This document shows, piece by piece, positions 16,419 to 23,540 of a stretch of DNA of 60,400 nucleotides. The position numbers and the translations under genes were made by a program. Each line of letters starts with the position of its first letter. Within the stretch, counting starts at the first letter, position 1. The notes below the pieces were generated by a model. That model was not told where the DNA came from and ran no database searches. It worked only from the letters and a program-made list of their open reading frames with translations. Origin of the DNA: Kiritimatiellia bacterium (GTDB taxonomy: Bacteria > Verrucomicrobiota > Kiritimatiellia > RFP12 > JAAYLN01); contig JAFWPM010000254.1 of the NCBI GenBank assembly GCA_017509565.1, positions 1 to 60,400 on the forward strand, read 5' to 3'.

Positions 16419-16670
16419 CTATCTCAGGACGATGGCGGTGGCGATAGCTTTGTCGGAGCGAAGCGCCACGCCTTTGCCGGCAAGGGAATGCGTCCCTGTG
16501 ACGAGCGGGGCGGAAGCCGATGCCATGACGCTGGTGTGGGCCGCGGACGCGGCAATGGGGTCGCCATCGACGATGCATGTGGCGGCCGTGGCCAAGCCAG
16601 CCGCCATAGCGGCACCGATGGCTATGCAACAGCGTAGTTTGAGCATTGGGGGTCTTGCGGAATTTTCCAT
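16419..16670 (-). CDS. Small secreted protein of unknown function, copy 1 (paired with an FGE-like gene)
   Basis: The 83-residue protein starts at ATG 16670, where AAGGAGG lies 5 bases upstream. A basic start and hydrophobic run (CCIAIGAAMAAGLATAA) form a signal peptide; the mature part is only about 50 residues. It contains DGDPIAASAAH and ends GVALRSDKAIATAIVLR. The gene at 39629-39913 encodes a paralogue (SGNPVAAATEG and GIALRTDKAIFFTLIIR) in the same place, upstream of a second FGE-like gene. I do not recognise the family. The conserved pairing suggests a functional partner of the FGE-like protein, perhaps a surface or shed component. Confidence 0.75.
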   Translation of the reverse strand: MENSARPPMLKLRCCIAIGAAMAAGLATAATCIVDGDPIAASAAHTSVMASASAPLVTGTHSLAGKGVALRSDKAIATAIVLR

Positions 16671-16750
16671 TTTGTCCTCCTTGGAGTAGGTTGTTTGTTG
16701 TACGGCATTCGTGGAACGCCGCGTCCCAACGCAATGTTGGCTACCATTCC

Positions 16751-16756
16751 ATTATA
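16751..16756 (-). promoter_or_regulatory. Predicted -10 box for the small-protein/FGE-like/DUF4091/phosphoesterase operon
   Basis: TATAAT on the minus strand, with a weak -35 candidate TTTCAA 17 bases upstream (16774-16779). The leader would be about 75 bases and includes the strong ribosome binding site AAGGAGG. It points away from the AraC promoter at 16827. Confidence 0.5.
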
Positions 16757-16826
16757 CTTCAGGCCGCATCGCATTGAAAGGAATAATATTCCCAGCAAAT
16801 TGGATAATCTTTCCGGGTGGTTTTGC

Positions 16827-16832
16827 TATAAT
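16827..16832 (+). promoter_or_regulatory. Predicted extended -10 element of the AraC-family gene
   Basis: TGCTATAAT is a perfect extended -10. The expected start of transcription is about 2 bases before ATG 16841, so the mRNA should be essentially leaderless. No ribosome binding site precedes the ATG. Confidence 0.6.
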
Positions 16833-16840
16833 GGTCGGCT

Positions 16841-17677
16841 ATGAAAATAAAGCACCTGGAGCATCTGGAGAACAGCGCCTATTTCGGCAACGGGAAGATG
16901 CCGTGCGTCGTGCGCGAGATGAAGGACGCGCCCAGCAACGCCTTTGTCGCTCTGCACGACCACGGCTTTTCGGAACTGGTTGTTGTCGCGTCGGGGAGCC
17001 TTCAGCATATCCACACAAAGGGCATCGAACGGATATCCACCGGCGACTTCTTCGTCATCCACCCCGGCGAACGCCACGGTTTCGCCGAACTTGCCGAGGG
17101 GACATCGGTGTTCAACATCCTTTTCGATAACGCCGCAATGCCCCAGGCCATGTCCCTCGCGGGATGCCCCCTGACGCCGCTCCTCTTCCCGCATGATGGC
17201 GACAGGGTCCGTGCGCGGCCATTGGGGCGCGTCCCGCGAAAAAGCCTAGGCGGCATCATCGGGATAATCAAGGCCATGCGCGGGGAAGGCGCCGGGCACC
17301 GCCTTTTCCGCCACGCCGTCTGCGCCTCGCTCTTCGCGGCGCTTGCCCTCACCCTGTCAAGATATCTGCGTGACCAGCCAGACGACCCGTCGGAGACCAT
17401 CAAGGGCGAACTGGACTTCATCGCTGAGAACTATATGCGGAAAATCACCCTCGGCGAACTCCGCGCCGTCTCCGGGCGTTCCATGCGGGCGCTCTACAGG
17501 GAATTTTACAGGTTCTGCGGCAAAAGCCCCGGCGAATACATCATTTCCCTGCGCGTCGCCAAGGCGAAAGCCCTCCTTTCGCGAAACACGCCAACCTTGG
17601 ACGAAGTGGCGGCGCAGACCGGTTTCTGTGACGCCAGCCACCTGTCGCGCACCCTTCGCGCCCATAAAGATTACTGA
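16841..17677 (+). CDS. AraC-family regulator with N-terminal cupin sensor
   Basis: The 278-residue protein has an arabinose-binding-like cupin domain (residues 20-110: HDHGFSELVVVASGSLQH, GDFFVIHPGERHGF) and a C-terminal AraC DNA-binding domain (residues 180-278: ITLGELRAVSGRS, YREFYRFCGKSPGEYI, LDEVAAQTGFCDASHLSRTLRAH). It is divergent from the small-protein/FGE-like operon with about 170 bases between the genes, the usual arrangement for a regulator and its target. The signal it senses is probably a sugar or glycan fragment. This is inferred from the family and position. Confidence 0.85.
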   Translation: MKIKHLEHLENSAYFGNGKMPCVVREMKDAPSNAFVALHDHGFSELVVVASGSLQHIHTKGIERISTGDFFVIHPGERHGFAELAEGTSVFNILFDNAAMPQAMSLAGCPLTPLLFPHDGDRVRARPLGRVPRKSLGGIIGIIKAMRGEGAGHRLFRHAVCASLFAALALTLSRYLRDQPDDPSETIKGELDFIAENYMRKITLGELRAVSGRSMRALYREFYRFCGKSPGEYIISLRVAKAKALLSRNTPTLDEVAAQTGFCDASHLSRTLRAHKDY

Positions 17678-17732
17678 AAGGCATTTGCCCTTCATGTTAG
17701 CATAAAAGTGACAGACAATTAATAGATTTAAT

Positions 17733-17930
17733 GTGGCCACCGGCAATCCGTGGGCCTTCGCGAACTCGGTTATCGTGGGCTTCCCGCCGCGCTCCAGTAT
17801 CGCGTTCCAGTCGTCGGACAGAATCTGCCTCAAGCAATATCTCCCTTGCGACCAAGCAGCCGTGAGAACGGGACAATGGCGTCGAAATATCCGTCGGCCT
17901 CGACTCCGGGCGGACGTTGCGCAAACTTTT
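17733..17930 (-). pseudogene. Relic coding fragments in the 434-base gap 17678-18111
   Basis: This gap holds no intact gene that I can support. On the minus strand, one fragment (GYFDAIVPFSRLLGRKGDIA) ends in TGA 17832-17830. A second frame begins within it at TTG 17833 behind AAGGGAGA and encodes a helix-turn-helix-like stretch (AILERGGKPTITEFAKAHG) that runs after about 30 codons into AT-rich non-coding sequence. The second piece recalls the N-terminus of IS30-type transposases, but this is weak. The rest of the gap contains AT-rich sequence and the promoter of the next operon. Confidence 0.25.
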
Positions 17931-18034
17931 CCGTTCAAGGATGGGGATGTCCATGCGCGAATTCCGCTTCAACAACGCGCGGCGCGACAGGCAATAGCAG
18001 AACAAAGGGACAGGCAACTTGTCGCACCCTGTTT

Positions 18035-18063
18035 CCGACATTTTGATATCATTTTGATATAAT
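18035..18063 (+). promoter_or_regulatory. Predicted promoter of the polysaccharide-export operon
   Basis: CCGACA (18035-18040), a 17-base spacer and TATAAT (18058-18063) preceded by TGA (extended -10). The sequence TTTTGATAT is present twice, at 18041-18049 and 18052-18060, the second overlapping the -10. The leader to ATG 18112 would be about 40 bases. Confidence 0.6.
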
Positions 18064-18111
18064 ATCTTCCCCATAGTCTTCCCCATAATAGTCAATCGTA
18101 AAAATCGTAGC

Positions 18112-18399
18112 ATGGCGAAAATTGACAATCGACAAGCAATGCCCGACACTATCGACAACAATTCACCGCCGCCCAGGCGCTGCGCTTCCGCAGCCACGGC
18201 CTTCGCGGTTTTCGCCGCCGCCGCCCTCCTGCTACGCGCCCCCGCGCTTCTCCGGGCCGCCGACAACCTCCCGCTCGACTCCCCGCGCCGGCCGGCGTGC
18301 CTGGCCGCAATGCGGCACATCGCCGCGTTCTCGCACGCGCTCCGCCTCGACGCCCCCTGCCTCTTTTTTGAATCCACTGAAAGGAATTTCCTAGAATGA
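18112..18399 (+). CDS. Small single-span membrane protein coupled to the SGNH gene
   Basis: The 95-residue protein has one hydrophobic span (about residues 26-48, TAFAVFAAAALLLRAPALLRAA) and a short outside tail (LDSPRRPACLAAMRHIAAFSHALRLD). Its TGA overlaps the ATG of the SGNH gene (ATGA, 18396-18399), which implies translational coupling. The tail resembles the membrane-anchored N-terminal region that precedes some DUF459/SGNH domains, so the two products may form one membrane-tethered unit split over two genes. The N-terminal codons contain a period-7 repeat (TTGACAATCGACAA, 18121-18134). Too short for a firm family assignment. Confidence 0.55.
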   Translation: MAKIDNRQAMPDTIDNNSPPPRRCASAATAFAVFAAAALLLRAPALLRAADNLPLDSPRRPACLAAMRHIAAFSHALRLDAPCLFFESTERNFLE

Positions 18400-19121
18400 A
18401 CCGCACCACATCCGCATTGCTCTCAACCATCGCCGTCATATCAGGCGCCTTCGCCGCGCCGCCGGAGGAGCCAGCCATCCCGCAGCCCGACGCCCCAGTC
18501 CTCATGATCGGCGACTCCATGATGCGCCTCCTCGGCCATGAGATGGAAAAGACCTTCAAGAAGGCCGGCGTCCAGCCTGCCGTCGCCTTCTCCTCCCTCG
18601 GCTCCGGCCTCGTCCGCCCTTCCGTCTTCGACTGGAACGCAAAGGTCGATGAGCTTCTCACCGCGCACAAGCCCAAGACGGTGTTCGTCGCCATCGGGAC
18701 CAACGACCGCCAGGCCATCGAGGCCGAAGGCATCGGCACAATACGCTACGAAAACGCCGCCCAGTGGCGCGACGCATACTCCAAGTGCATCGGTGGCCTG
18801 ATGGACCGCCTTGTCGCCGGCGGCGTCACCCGCGTCGTGTGGATGCTCCTCCCCGACATGAACGACACCGCCGTCCAGGAACACGCCCAGCTCGTCAATG
18901 AAATCGTCAGGGAGCAGGCCGTCGTCGGAAACCGCGGCGAGGCCGTCACCCTCCTCGACCTCGGCGCCATCCTGTCCCGCCGCCAAGGCAAGTTCACACG
19001 CTACCTAATGTCGCCCGACGGACGCTCCCTCGCAGTCCGCGACCCAGATGGCGTCCACCTCTCCGTCGATGGCGCAAAGTTCGTCGCACAGGCGATTCTC
19101 AAGCGCTACTGGGGCAAGTAG
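18396..19121 (+). CDS. Periplasmic SGNH/GDSL hydrolase, DUF459-like
   Basis: The 241-residue protein has a signal peptide (ends SGAFAAP). SGNH blocks are visible: GDSM with Ser41, a Gly block (SLGSGL), GTND, and DPDGVHLS with Asp218 and His221, giving a complete Ser-Asp-His triad. Such enzymes transfer or remove acetyl groups on exported polysaccharides and often work with an MBOAT protein; one is encoded at 1-1065. It lies between the small membrane protein and the TPR/beta-barrel exporter on the same strand, which supports a role in modification of an exopolysaccharide during secretion. Whether it adds or removes acetyl groups cannot be told from sequence. Confidence 0.85.
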   Translation: MNRTTSALLSTIAVISGAFAAPPEEPAIPQPDAPVLMIGDSMMRLLGHEMEKTFKKAGVQPAVAFSSLGSGLVRPSVFDWNAKVDELLTAHKPKTVFVAIGTNDRQAIEAEGIGTIRYENAAQWRDAYSKCIGGLMDRLVAGGVTRVVWMLLPDMNDTAVQEHAQLVNEIVREQAVVGNRGEAVTLLDLGAILSRRQGKFTRYLMSPDGRSLAVRDPDGVHLSVDGAKFVAQAILKRYWGK

Positions 19122-19196
19122 CGCCCCCCCACGCAGGCGCAGCCCTGACCCGTCCCGCCCCCAGCAACAACCTAGCGCCATCAGCCACCCCAGAAT

Positions 19197-19400
19197 ATGA
19201 ACACGACACACAACCGTGCGGGCCTCGCCCTTTGCGCCATCGCGCTTGCGGCGGCGCTCCCCGCCTCCGCGGAGCCGCCGCGCTTCCTTGCGCCACTCCC
19301 CGAGGCCGTGCCCGAAAAATCCGCCTCCGAAATCCTCCCCATCCCGCAGGAGGCCGAGGAGGCGGACAAGGTTCTTTTCCAGGAGGCAATCGATGCCGCA
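19197..19400 (+). other. 5' segment of the TPR/beta-barrel gene in a different frame (signal peptide and linker)
   Basis: ATG 19197 opens a classic signal peptide (LALCAIALAAALPASAE) and a linker ending FQEAIDAAKKG. The frame then runs into GC-rich nonsense, while the next frame (one base further) takes over with QDVSVTDESALLYAG and stays open to 22848. The switch lies in the purine run around 19400-19411 (AAAGAAAGGAG). A single inserted base, real or a sequencing error, would explain it. Programmed frameshifting is less likely. Confidence 0.7.
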
Positions 19401-22400
19401 AAGAAAGGAGCAGGACGTCTCCGTGACCGACGAGTCGGCCCTCCTCTACGCCGGTCTGGGCCACCTCCAGGACGAGGAGTACGAGGACGCCATCCCCTTC
19501 CTCGAAGAGGCGCTGCGCCGCGACCCCACCCTCCAGGCCGGATGGGAGGGCCTCGGCTGGGCCCACATCAAGATCGACGACATGGCCACGGCCAAGGCCA
19601 TCTGGGAGTATTTCCGCCGCCTGATGCCGGAGCAGTCGCTTCCCTACGCCCTCCTCGGCCAGATGGCCGTAATTGAGCAGGACTGGCCCAAGGCCGACAC
19701 GCTTTTCAGGAAATCGCTTGAAATCAAACCCGACCAATTCGATGTCCGCTACTGGTACGGGCAGAACCTCATGCGCCTTGGACGGGCGTTTGAGGCCGAG
19801 AGGATTTTCCGCGAACTGATTAGACTTGAGCCAGACCGCCTCGACGTTGAACACGACCTCGCCTCCCTCCTCATCCAGCGCCTTGAGTTTTCCGAGGCCG
19901 TCGAAATCTACCGCCGCATCAACGAGGAACTGCCGGACAACACCCGCTTCATGCTCGAGCAGGCCATGCTTGAGCTGAAGGTCGGCGAACTCGTGCGCGC
20001 CGACGAACTCTGCCGCGAAATCCTCGAACTCGACGAGGAGAACCTCGACGCCATGCGCCTCCGCGCCGACATCGCCGAGATTTCGGGCCTCAACGACATC
20101 ACGCCGCTTGAGGACCTGATAGAGCAGACCGAAAACCCCATCCAGCGCGCCGCCCTCTCCATCCGCCTCGCGAACCGGTGCATCGCCGAGAACCGCCACA
20201 AGGCAGGCTCCTACGACCAGGGGAAGATCATCGGCCTCGTCGAAAGCGCCATCGCCGACAACCCGACATCCGTCGACTACCGCCTCCTCTTCGCCCAGAT
20301 CCTCTTCATGAACGGAGATTTCGCGCGCGCGCATTCCACCGCCGTGGAAATCCTCGAACGCTTCAACCGCTGCCACTTCGAGGCCAAGCAGCTGCTGCTC
20401 GAAATCGCCATGCGCGAACTCCGCTACGATGACGCACTCCAAATCCTCGCAGACCTCTACTCCGGGATTCTCGCTACGGCCCCCGAGGCCCATTTCTACC
20501 GCGCCAGGATCTTCACAATGCAGGGCCGCTACGCCGAGGCCAAAAGCGAAATCGACATCGTCGAGGCCGCCGCCACCAAGGGCACCGTCCTCTCCCTCGT
20601 CTACACAGCCCTCACCGACAGCGACTGGACGCCGGCGACTTCCATACGCCGCCTCCACGAGCACATCCTCTCCCTCCAGCGCGAGGGCTGGACGCTCGTC
20701 CCGCCAACCGAACTCGAATCCCTGCTCAAGCCCGAGGAGGGCGAGGGCCGCAGCGCCCCGCCGCGCCAGGAGAGCGTCCCCGCCACGGCGCGCTTCTTCG
20801 ACTACCTCCGCTGGTGCGTGACCGGCACCCGCAAGTTCGGCCCCAAGGCCGAAGCCGAAATCTCCCGCCCGAAGAAGTATTTCACTGTGATGTTCGACGG
20901 CGACCTCCGCTCCTCCCTCCTTCTCGGCAACGAGGTCGCCGAGGACTTCGGCGTCCCCTTCGGCATTTTCGTCCCCACCGCCCCCTCCAAGGACTATGTG
21001 CCCTCCCGCGCCGGCTGGGACGAAATACGCGACTACGCCAAGACCGGCAACTGGGTCGTCGGCAGCCAGCTATACGAGTCCTACGAGAAGAAGCCCGTCG
21101 ACATGGACGGCAACGACCTCCGCGCCCCGCTCCCCAACCGCATCTGGAACCAGGACCGCAACCGCATCGAATCCATGAGCGAGTGGGACCGCCGGCTGCG
21201 CAACGAGTTCCGCGCAAGCCGCCTGACGCTCCGCCAGGAGATGGGCGCCGACGACGCCATCGTCCCGATGGTCTCCTACCCCTTCAGCGACATCGGCCTG
21301 AGCGGCGCCTGCAACCTGTACTCCATCCGCGACCCCGCCGGGACCATCGTCGCCGAGGCTTCCCGCTCCTACCGCCTCGGCTTCGTCCAGAGTTCCTCCG
21401 GCTACACCGTCTTCGGCGACAATCTCCTTATCTGCCGCCAGTATGCGCCGAATTGGACAGACGAGGGCTCTGATGTCGTCCGCCACGCCTACGAAAAGCA
21501 CCCGCTTTTCATCGCCCGCAAGCTCCGCGCCGAGGTCTCAATGCTTATGAACCGCCCCAACGAGGCCAACGCCACGCTCGACGCCATGCGGCGCGACGGC
21601 TACCCCGACGCCCTCTGCCGCGAACTTGAGGCTTCCATCCACTCCCATTTCCAGAACAAGCCCGTCCGGGAACGCCCGCCCCTCATAGCCGACACCGACT
21701 ACATGGACGACGCCACGAACGTCGTCATCAATTCGACGCTCCGCGAGGGGACCGACAACCCGCTCGTAAGCCTCGGCAACCCATACGTCGGAGCCCTCGC
21801 CTCCAACTCCAAGGCCAACGACCAGATCGAGACCACGACCTTCGGCGGCCGCGCGGGCATCGACCTCACCCGGAACACGACTTTCTCCATCGAGGCCACG
21901 CGCGGCTCCATGAAGCAGACTGTCCGCCCGCGCTGGGATGCCGTCGCCGTCACCAACGTGCCATACGCCAAGAGCAAATACAAATTCAAGATGGAGGAGC
22001 AGGTCGTAAAGGGGACCCTCACCCACCGCACCGAGAGCGGCGCCATACTCTCCGCCACCTTCGGCGTCGCGAAGAAAAAACTCAAGTCCGCACCCGGCAT
22101 CGAGGACATCAACCTCCAGGACGACCTTAACTCCCACCAGTTCACCCTCCCCGAAGACGAAACCTCGTACATCGGGGCGCTCGGCGCCATCTGGAACCCG
22201 ACCGACAACCTCCGGCTCAATGTCATACTCAGCCACGACTACGTGCCGTCGGCCGTCAAGAACATTGACTACAACGGCATCAGCGCCGCAATGCGCTGGC
22301 GCCCCGAAGACGCCTGGGTCGTCGATTCGCAGGTCCAGTACCGCTCGTACTCCGACGACAACGCCTTCTACAACGGCCAGATTGAGTCCATGTGGGAAAC

Positions 22401-22848
22401 GGGCGCGGACAACGGCATCTGGGCCGGCGTCCATCTCGCCACCTTCTCCACAAGCCACCCCCACGACTTCTACTGGACGCCATACTGGGACCAGCGCATC
22501 CTGGGCGTCCTCCGCTACACACAGCATCGCGAGGGCTACGGCTTCACATTCAACCTGCTCGGCGGCATCAGCCAGTCGGAGGGCCGCGACGACCGCCTGT
22601 ACGAGACCGAGGTAACCAGGGAACGCGAGGTTCTTGTCGATGGCGTGGCCAACACTGTCACCGAGACCGTCACCGAATACCAGCCGCTTGAGGACAAGGA
22701 TGCCGGCTGGCACAAGGTCTGGGGCTTCTCCGGCACCTACGAGAAGGACCTGACCCCATCCCTGACCGTCATCATCGAGGGCCAGGTGATGGCCCTGCGC
22801 GACTACATCGACCACTCCGCGCTTCTCTACCTCCGCTACTACTTCTGA
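19393..22848 (+). CDS. TPR, polysaccharide-deacetylase-like and outer-membrane beta-barrel protein (exopolysaccharide export), frameshifted at its 5' end
   Basis: From the in-frame ATG 19393 the product has 1151 residues. Residues about 10-450 are TPR repeats (LYAGLGHLQDEEYEDAIPFLEEAL, then WGLxxAHIK-type and YWYGQNLMRLGRAFEAERIF units). The middle has a NodB-like start (FTVMFDGDLRSSLLL, FGVPFGIFVPTA) that recalls polysaccharide deacetylases. The last 350 residues are amphipathic strands ending in LLYLRYYF, the terminal aromatic typical of beta-barrels. The plan resembles PgaA/PelB exporters with a deacetylase-like module built in. It follows the SGNH esterase, so an acetylated exopolysaccharide is the likely cargo. 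Without the out-of-frame signal peptide at 19197 the product could not reach the outer membrane. Confidence 0.75.
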   Translation: MPQRKEQDVSVTDESALLYAGLGHLQDEEYEDAIPFLEEALRRDPTLQAGWEGLGWAHIKIDDMATAKAIWEYFRRLMPEQSLPYALLGQMAVIEQDWPKADTLFRKSLEIKPDQFDVRYWYGQNLMRLGRAFEAERIFRELIRLEPDRLDVEHDLASLLIQRLEFSEAVEIYRRINEELPDNTRFMLEQAMLELKVGELVRADELCREILELDEENLDAMRLRADIAEISGLNDITPLEDLIEQTENPIQRAALSIRLANRCIAENRHKAGSYDQGKIIGLVESAIADNPTSVDYRLLFAQILFMNGDFARAHSTAVEILERFNRCHFEAKQLLLEIAMRELRYDDALQILADLYSGILATAPEAHFYRARIFTMQGRYAEAKSEIDIVEAAATKGTVLSLVYTALTDSDWTPATSIRRLHEHILSLQREGWTLVPPTELESLLKPEEGEGRSAPPRQESVPATARFFDYLRWCVTGTRKFGPKAEAEISRPKKYFTVMFDGDLRSSLLLGNEVAEDFGVPFGIFVPTAPSKDYVPSRAGWDEIRDYAKTGNWVVGSQLYESYEKKPVDMDGNDLRAPLPNRIWNQDRNRIESMSEWDRRLRNEFRASRLTLRQEMGADDAIVPMVSYPFSDIGLSGACNLYSIRDPAGTIVAEASRSYRLGFVQSSSGYTVFGDNLLICRQYAPNWTDEGSDVVRHAYEKHPLFIARKLRAEVSMLMNRPNEANATLDAMRRDGYPDALCRELEASIHSHFQNKPVRERPPLIADTDYMDDATNVVINSTLREGTDNPLVSLGNPYVGALASNSKANDQIETTTFGGRAGIDLTRNTTFSIEATRGSMKQTVRPRWDAVAVTNVPYAKSKYKFKMEEQVVKGTLTHRTESGAILSATFGVAKKKLKSAPGIEDINLQDDLNSHQFTLPEDETSYIGALGAIWNPTDNLRLNVILSHDYVPSAVKNIDYNGISAAMRWRPEDAWVVDSQVQYRSYSDDNAFYNGQIESMWETGADNGIWAGVHLATFSTSHPHDFYWTPYWDQRILGVLRYTQHREGYGFTFNLLGGISQSEGRDDRLYETEVTREREVLVDGVANTVTETVTEYQPLEDKDAGWHKVWGFSGTYEKDLTPSLTVIIEGQVMALRDYIDHSALLYLRYYF

Positions 22849-22859
22849 CGCCGATTTGC

Positions 22860-22865
22860 TATAAT
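22860..22865 (+). promoter_or_regulatory. Predicted extended -10 element of the hemolysin III family gene
   Basis: TGCTATAAT, identical to the AraC promoter element at 16825. The expected start of transcription falls on the A of ATG 22872, so the mRNA should be leaderless. Confidence 0.6.
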
Positions 22866-22871
22866 GTCCCC

Positions 22872-23540
22872 ATGCGAAAGAATTACGTGGAAGGGGAAAT
22901 AGAGCAGTCTCCGGGAGAGGAGATCGCCAACGCCGTAACGCACGGCGTCGGCTTTCTCTTCGCCGTCGCGGCCCTCGCGGTCGGCACCGTGTTCGCATCC
23001 ACCCATTCCTCCCCCAAGGTCGTCACCGCCGTGGCCATCTACGGCTCCACCCTCTGTCTGCTGTATCTTTCCTCCACCCTCTACCACGCCTTTCCCCAGG
23101 GCTTCCGCGCCAAGCGCGTCTTCCACATCTTCGACCATTCCTCCATCTACCTCCTCATCGCCGGCTCGTACACCCCGATCGTCCTCGGGGCGACCCCGCC
23201 CGCGATCGGCTGGACGATTTTCGGCATCGTATGGGGCATGGCCGCCCTCGGCGTCGTCATGAAGGCCTTCATGACCGGGCGCATGAAGGCCTTTTCCAAC
23301 TTCACATACCTCGCCATGGGCTGGATGATCGTATTAGCCCTCAAACCGCTCTGGAACTCCATCGGCCCGCGCGGTTTCGCCTTCCTCGCCGCCGGCGGCC
23401 TCTGCTACTCGATCGGCTGGATTTTCTACCTTGTCCGCTCAATCCCGTTCGCCCATGCCATCTGGCACCTCTTCGTCCTTGCCGGCTCCATCCTCCACTT
23501 CTTCGCAATCCTCCTCTACGTTATCCTCCCAAATGGCTGA
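22872..23540 (+). CDS. Hemolysin III / PAQR family membrane protein
   Basis: The 222-residue protein has seven predicted membrane spans and the family motifs EIANAVTHGVGFLF, STLYHAF, FDHSSIYLLIAGSYTP and HAIWHLFVLAGSILHF, whose His residues form the probable zinc site. Bacterial members (YqfA/TrhA) are inner-membrane proteins linked to membrane energetics; hemolysis is not their established role. Its stop overlaps the start of gluQ by 8 bases. An extended -10 element directly precedes the ATG. Confidence 0.9.
   Translation: MRKNYVEGEIEQSPGEEIANAVTHGVGFLFAVAALAVGTVFASTHSSPKVVTAVAIYGSTLCLLYLSSTLYHAFPQGFRAKRVFHIFDHSSIYLLIAGSYTPIVLGATPPAIGWTIFGIVWGMAALGVVMKAFMTGRMKAFSNFTYLAMGWMIVLALKPLWNSIGPRGFAFLAAGGLCYSIGWIFYLVRSIPFAHAIWHLFVLAGSILHFFAILLYVILPNG

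Noticed and set aside
19099-20664. A 521-codon minus-strand frame across the start of the TPR gene
   Set aside because: Antisense to well-formed TPR repeats; no motif and no promoter or ribosome binding site.
21538-22998. A 486-codon minus-strand frame opposite the beta-barrel region
   Set aside because: Antisense of the barrel strands; Val/Gly/Asp-rich with no domain.
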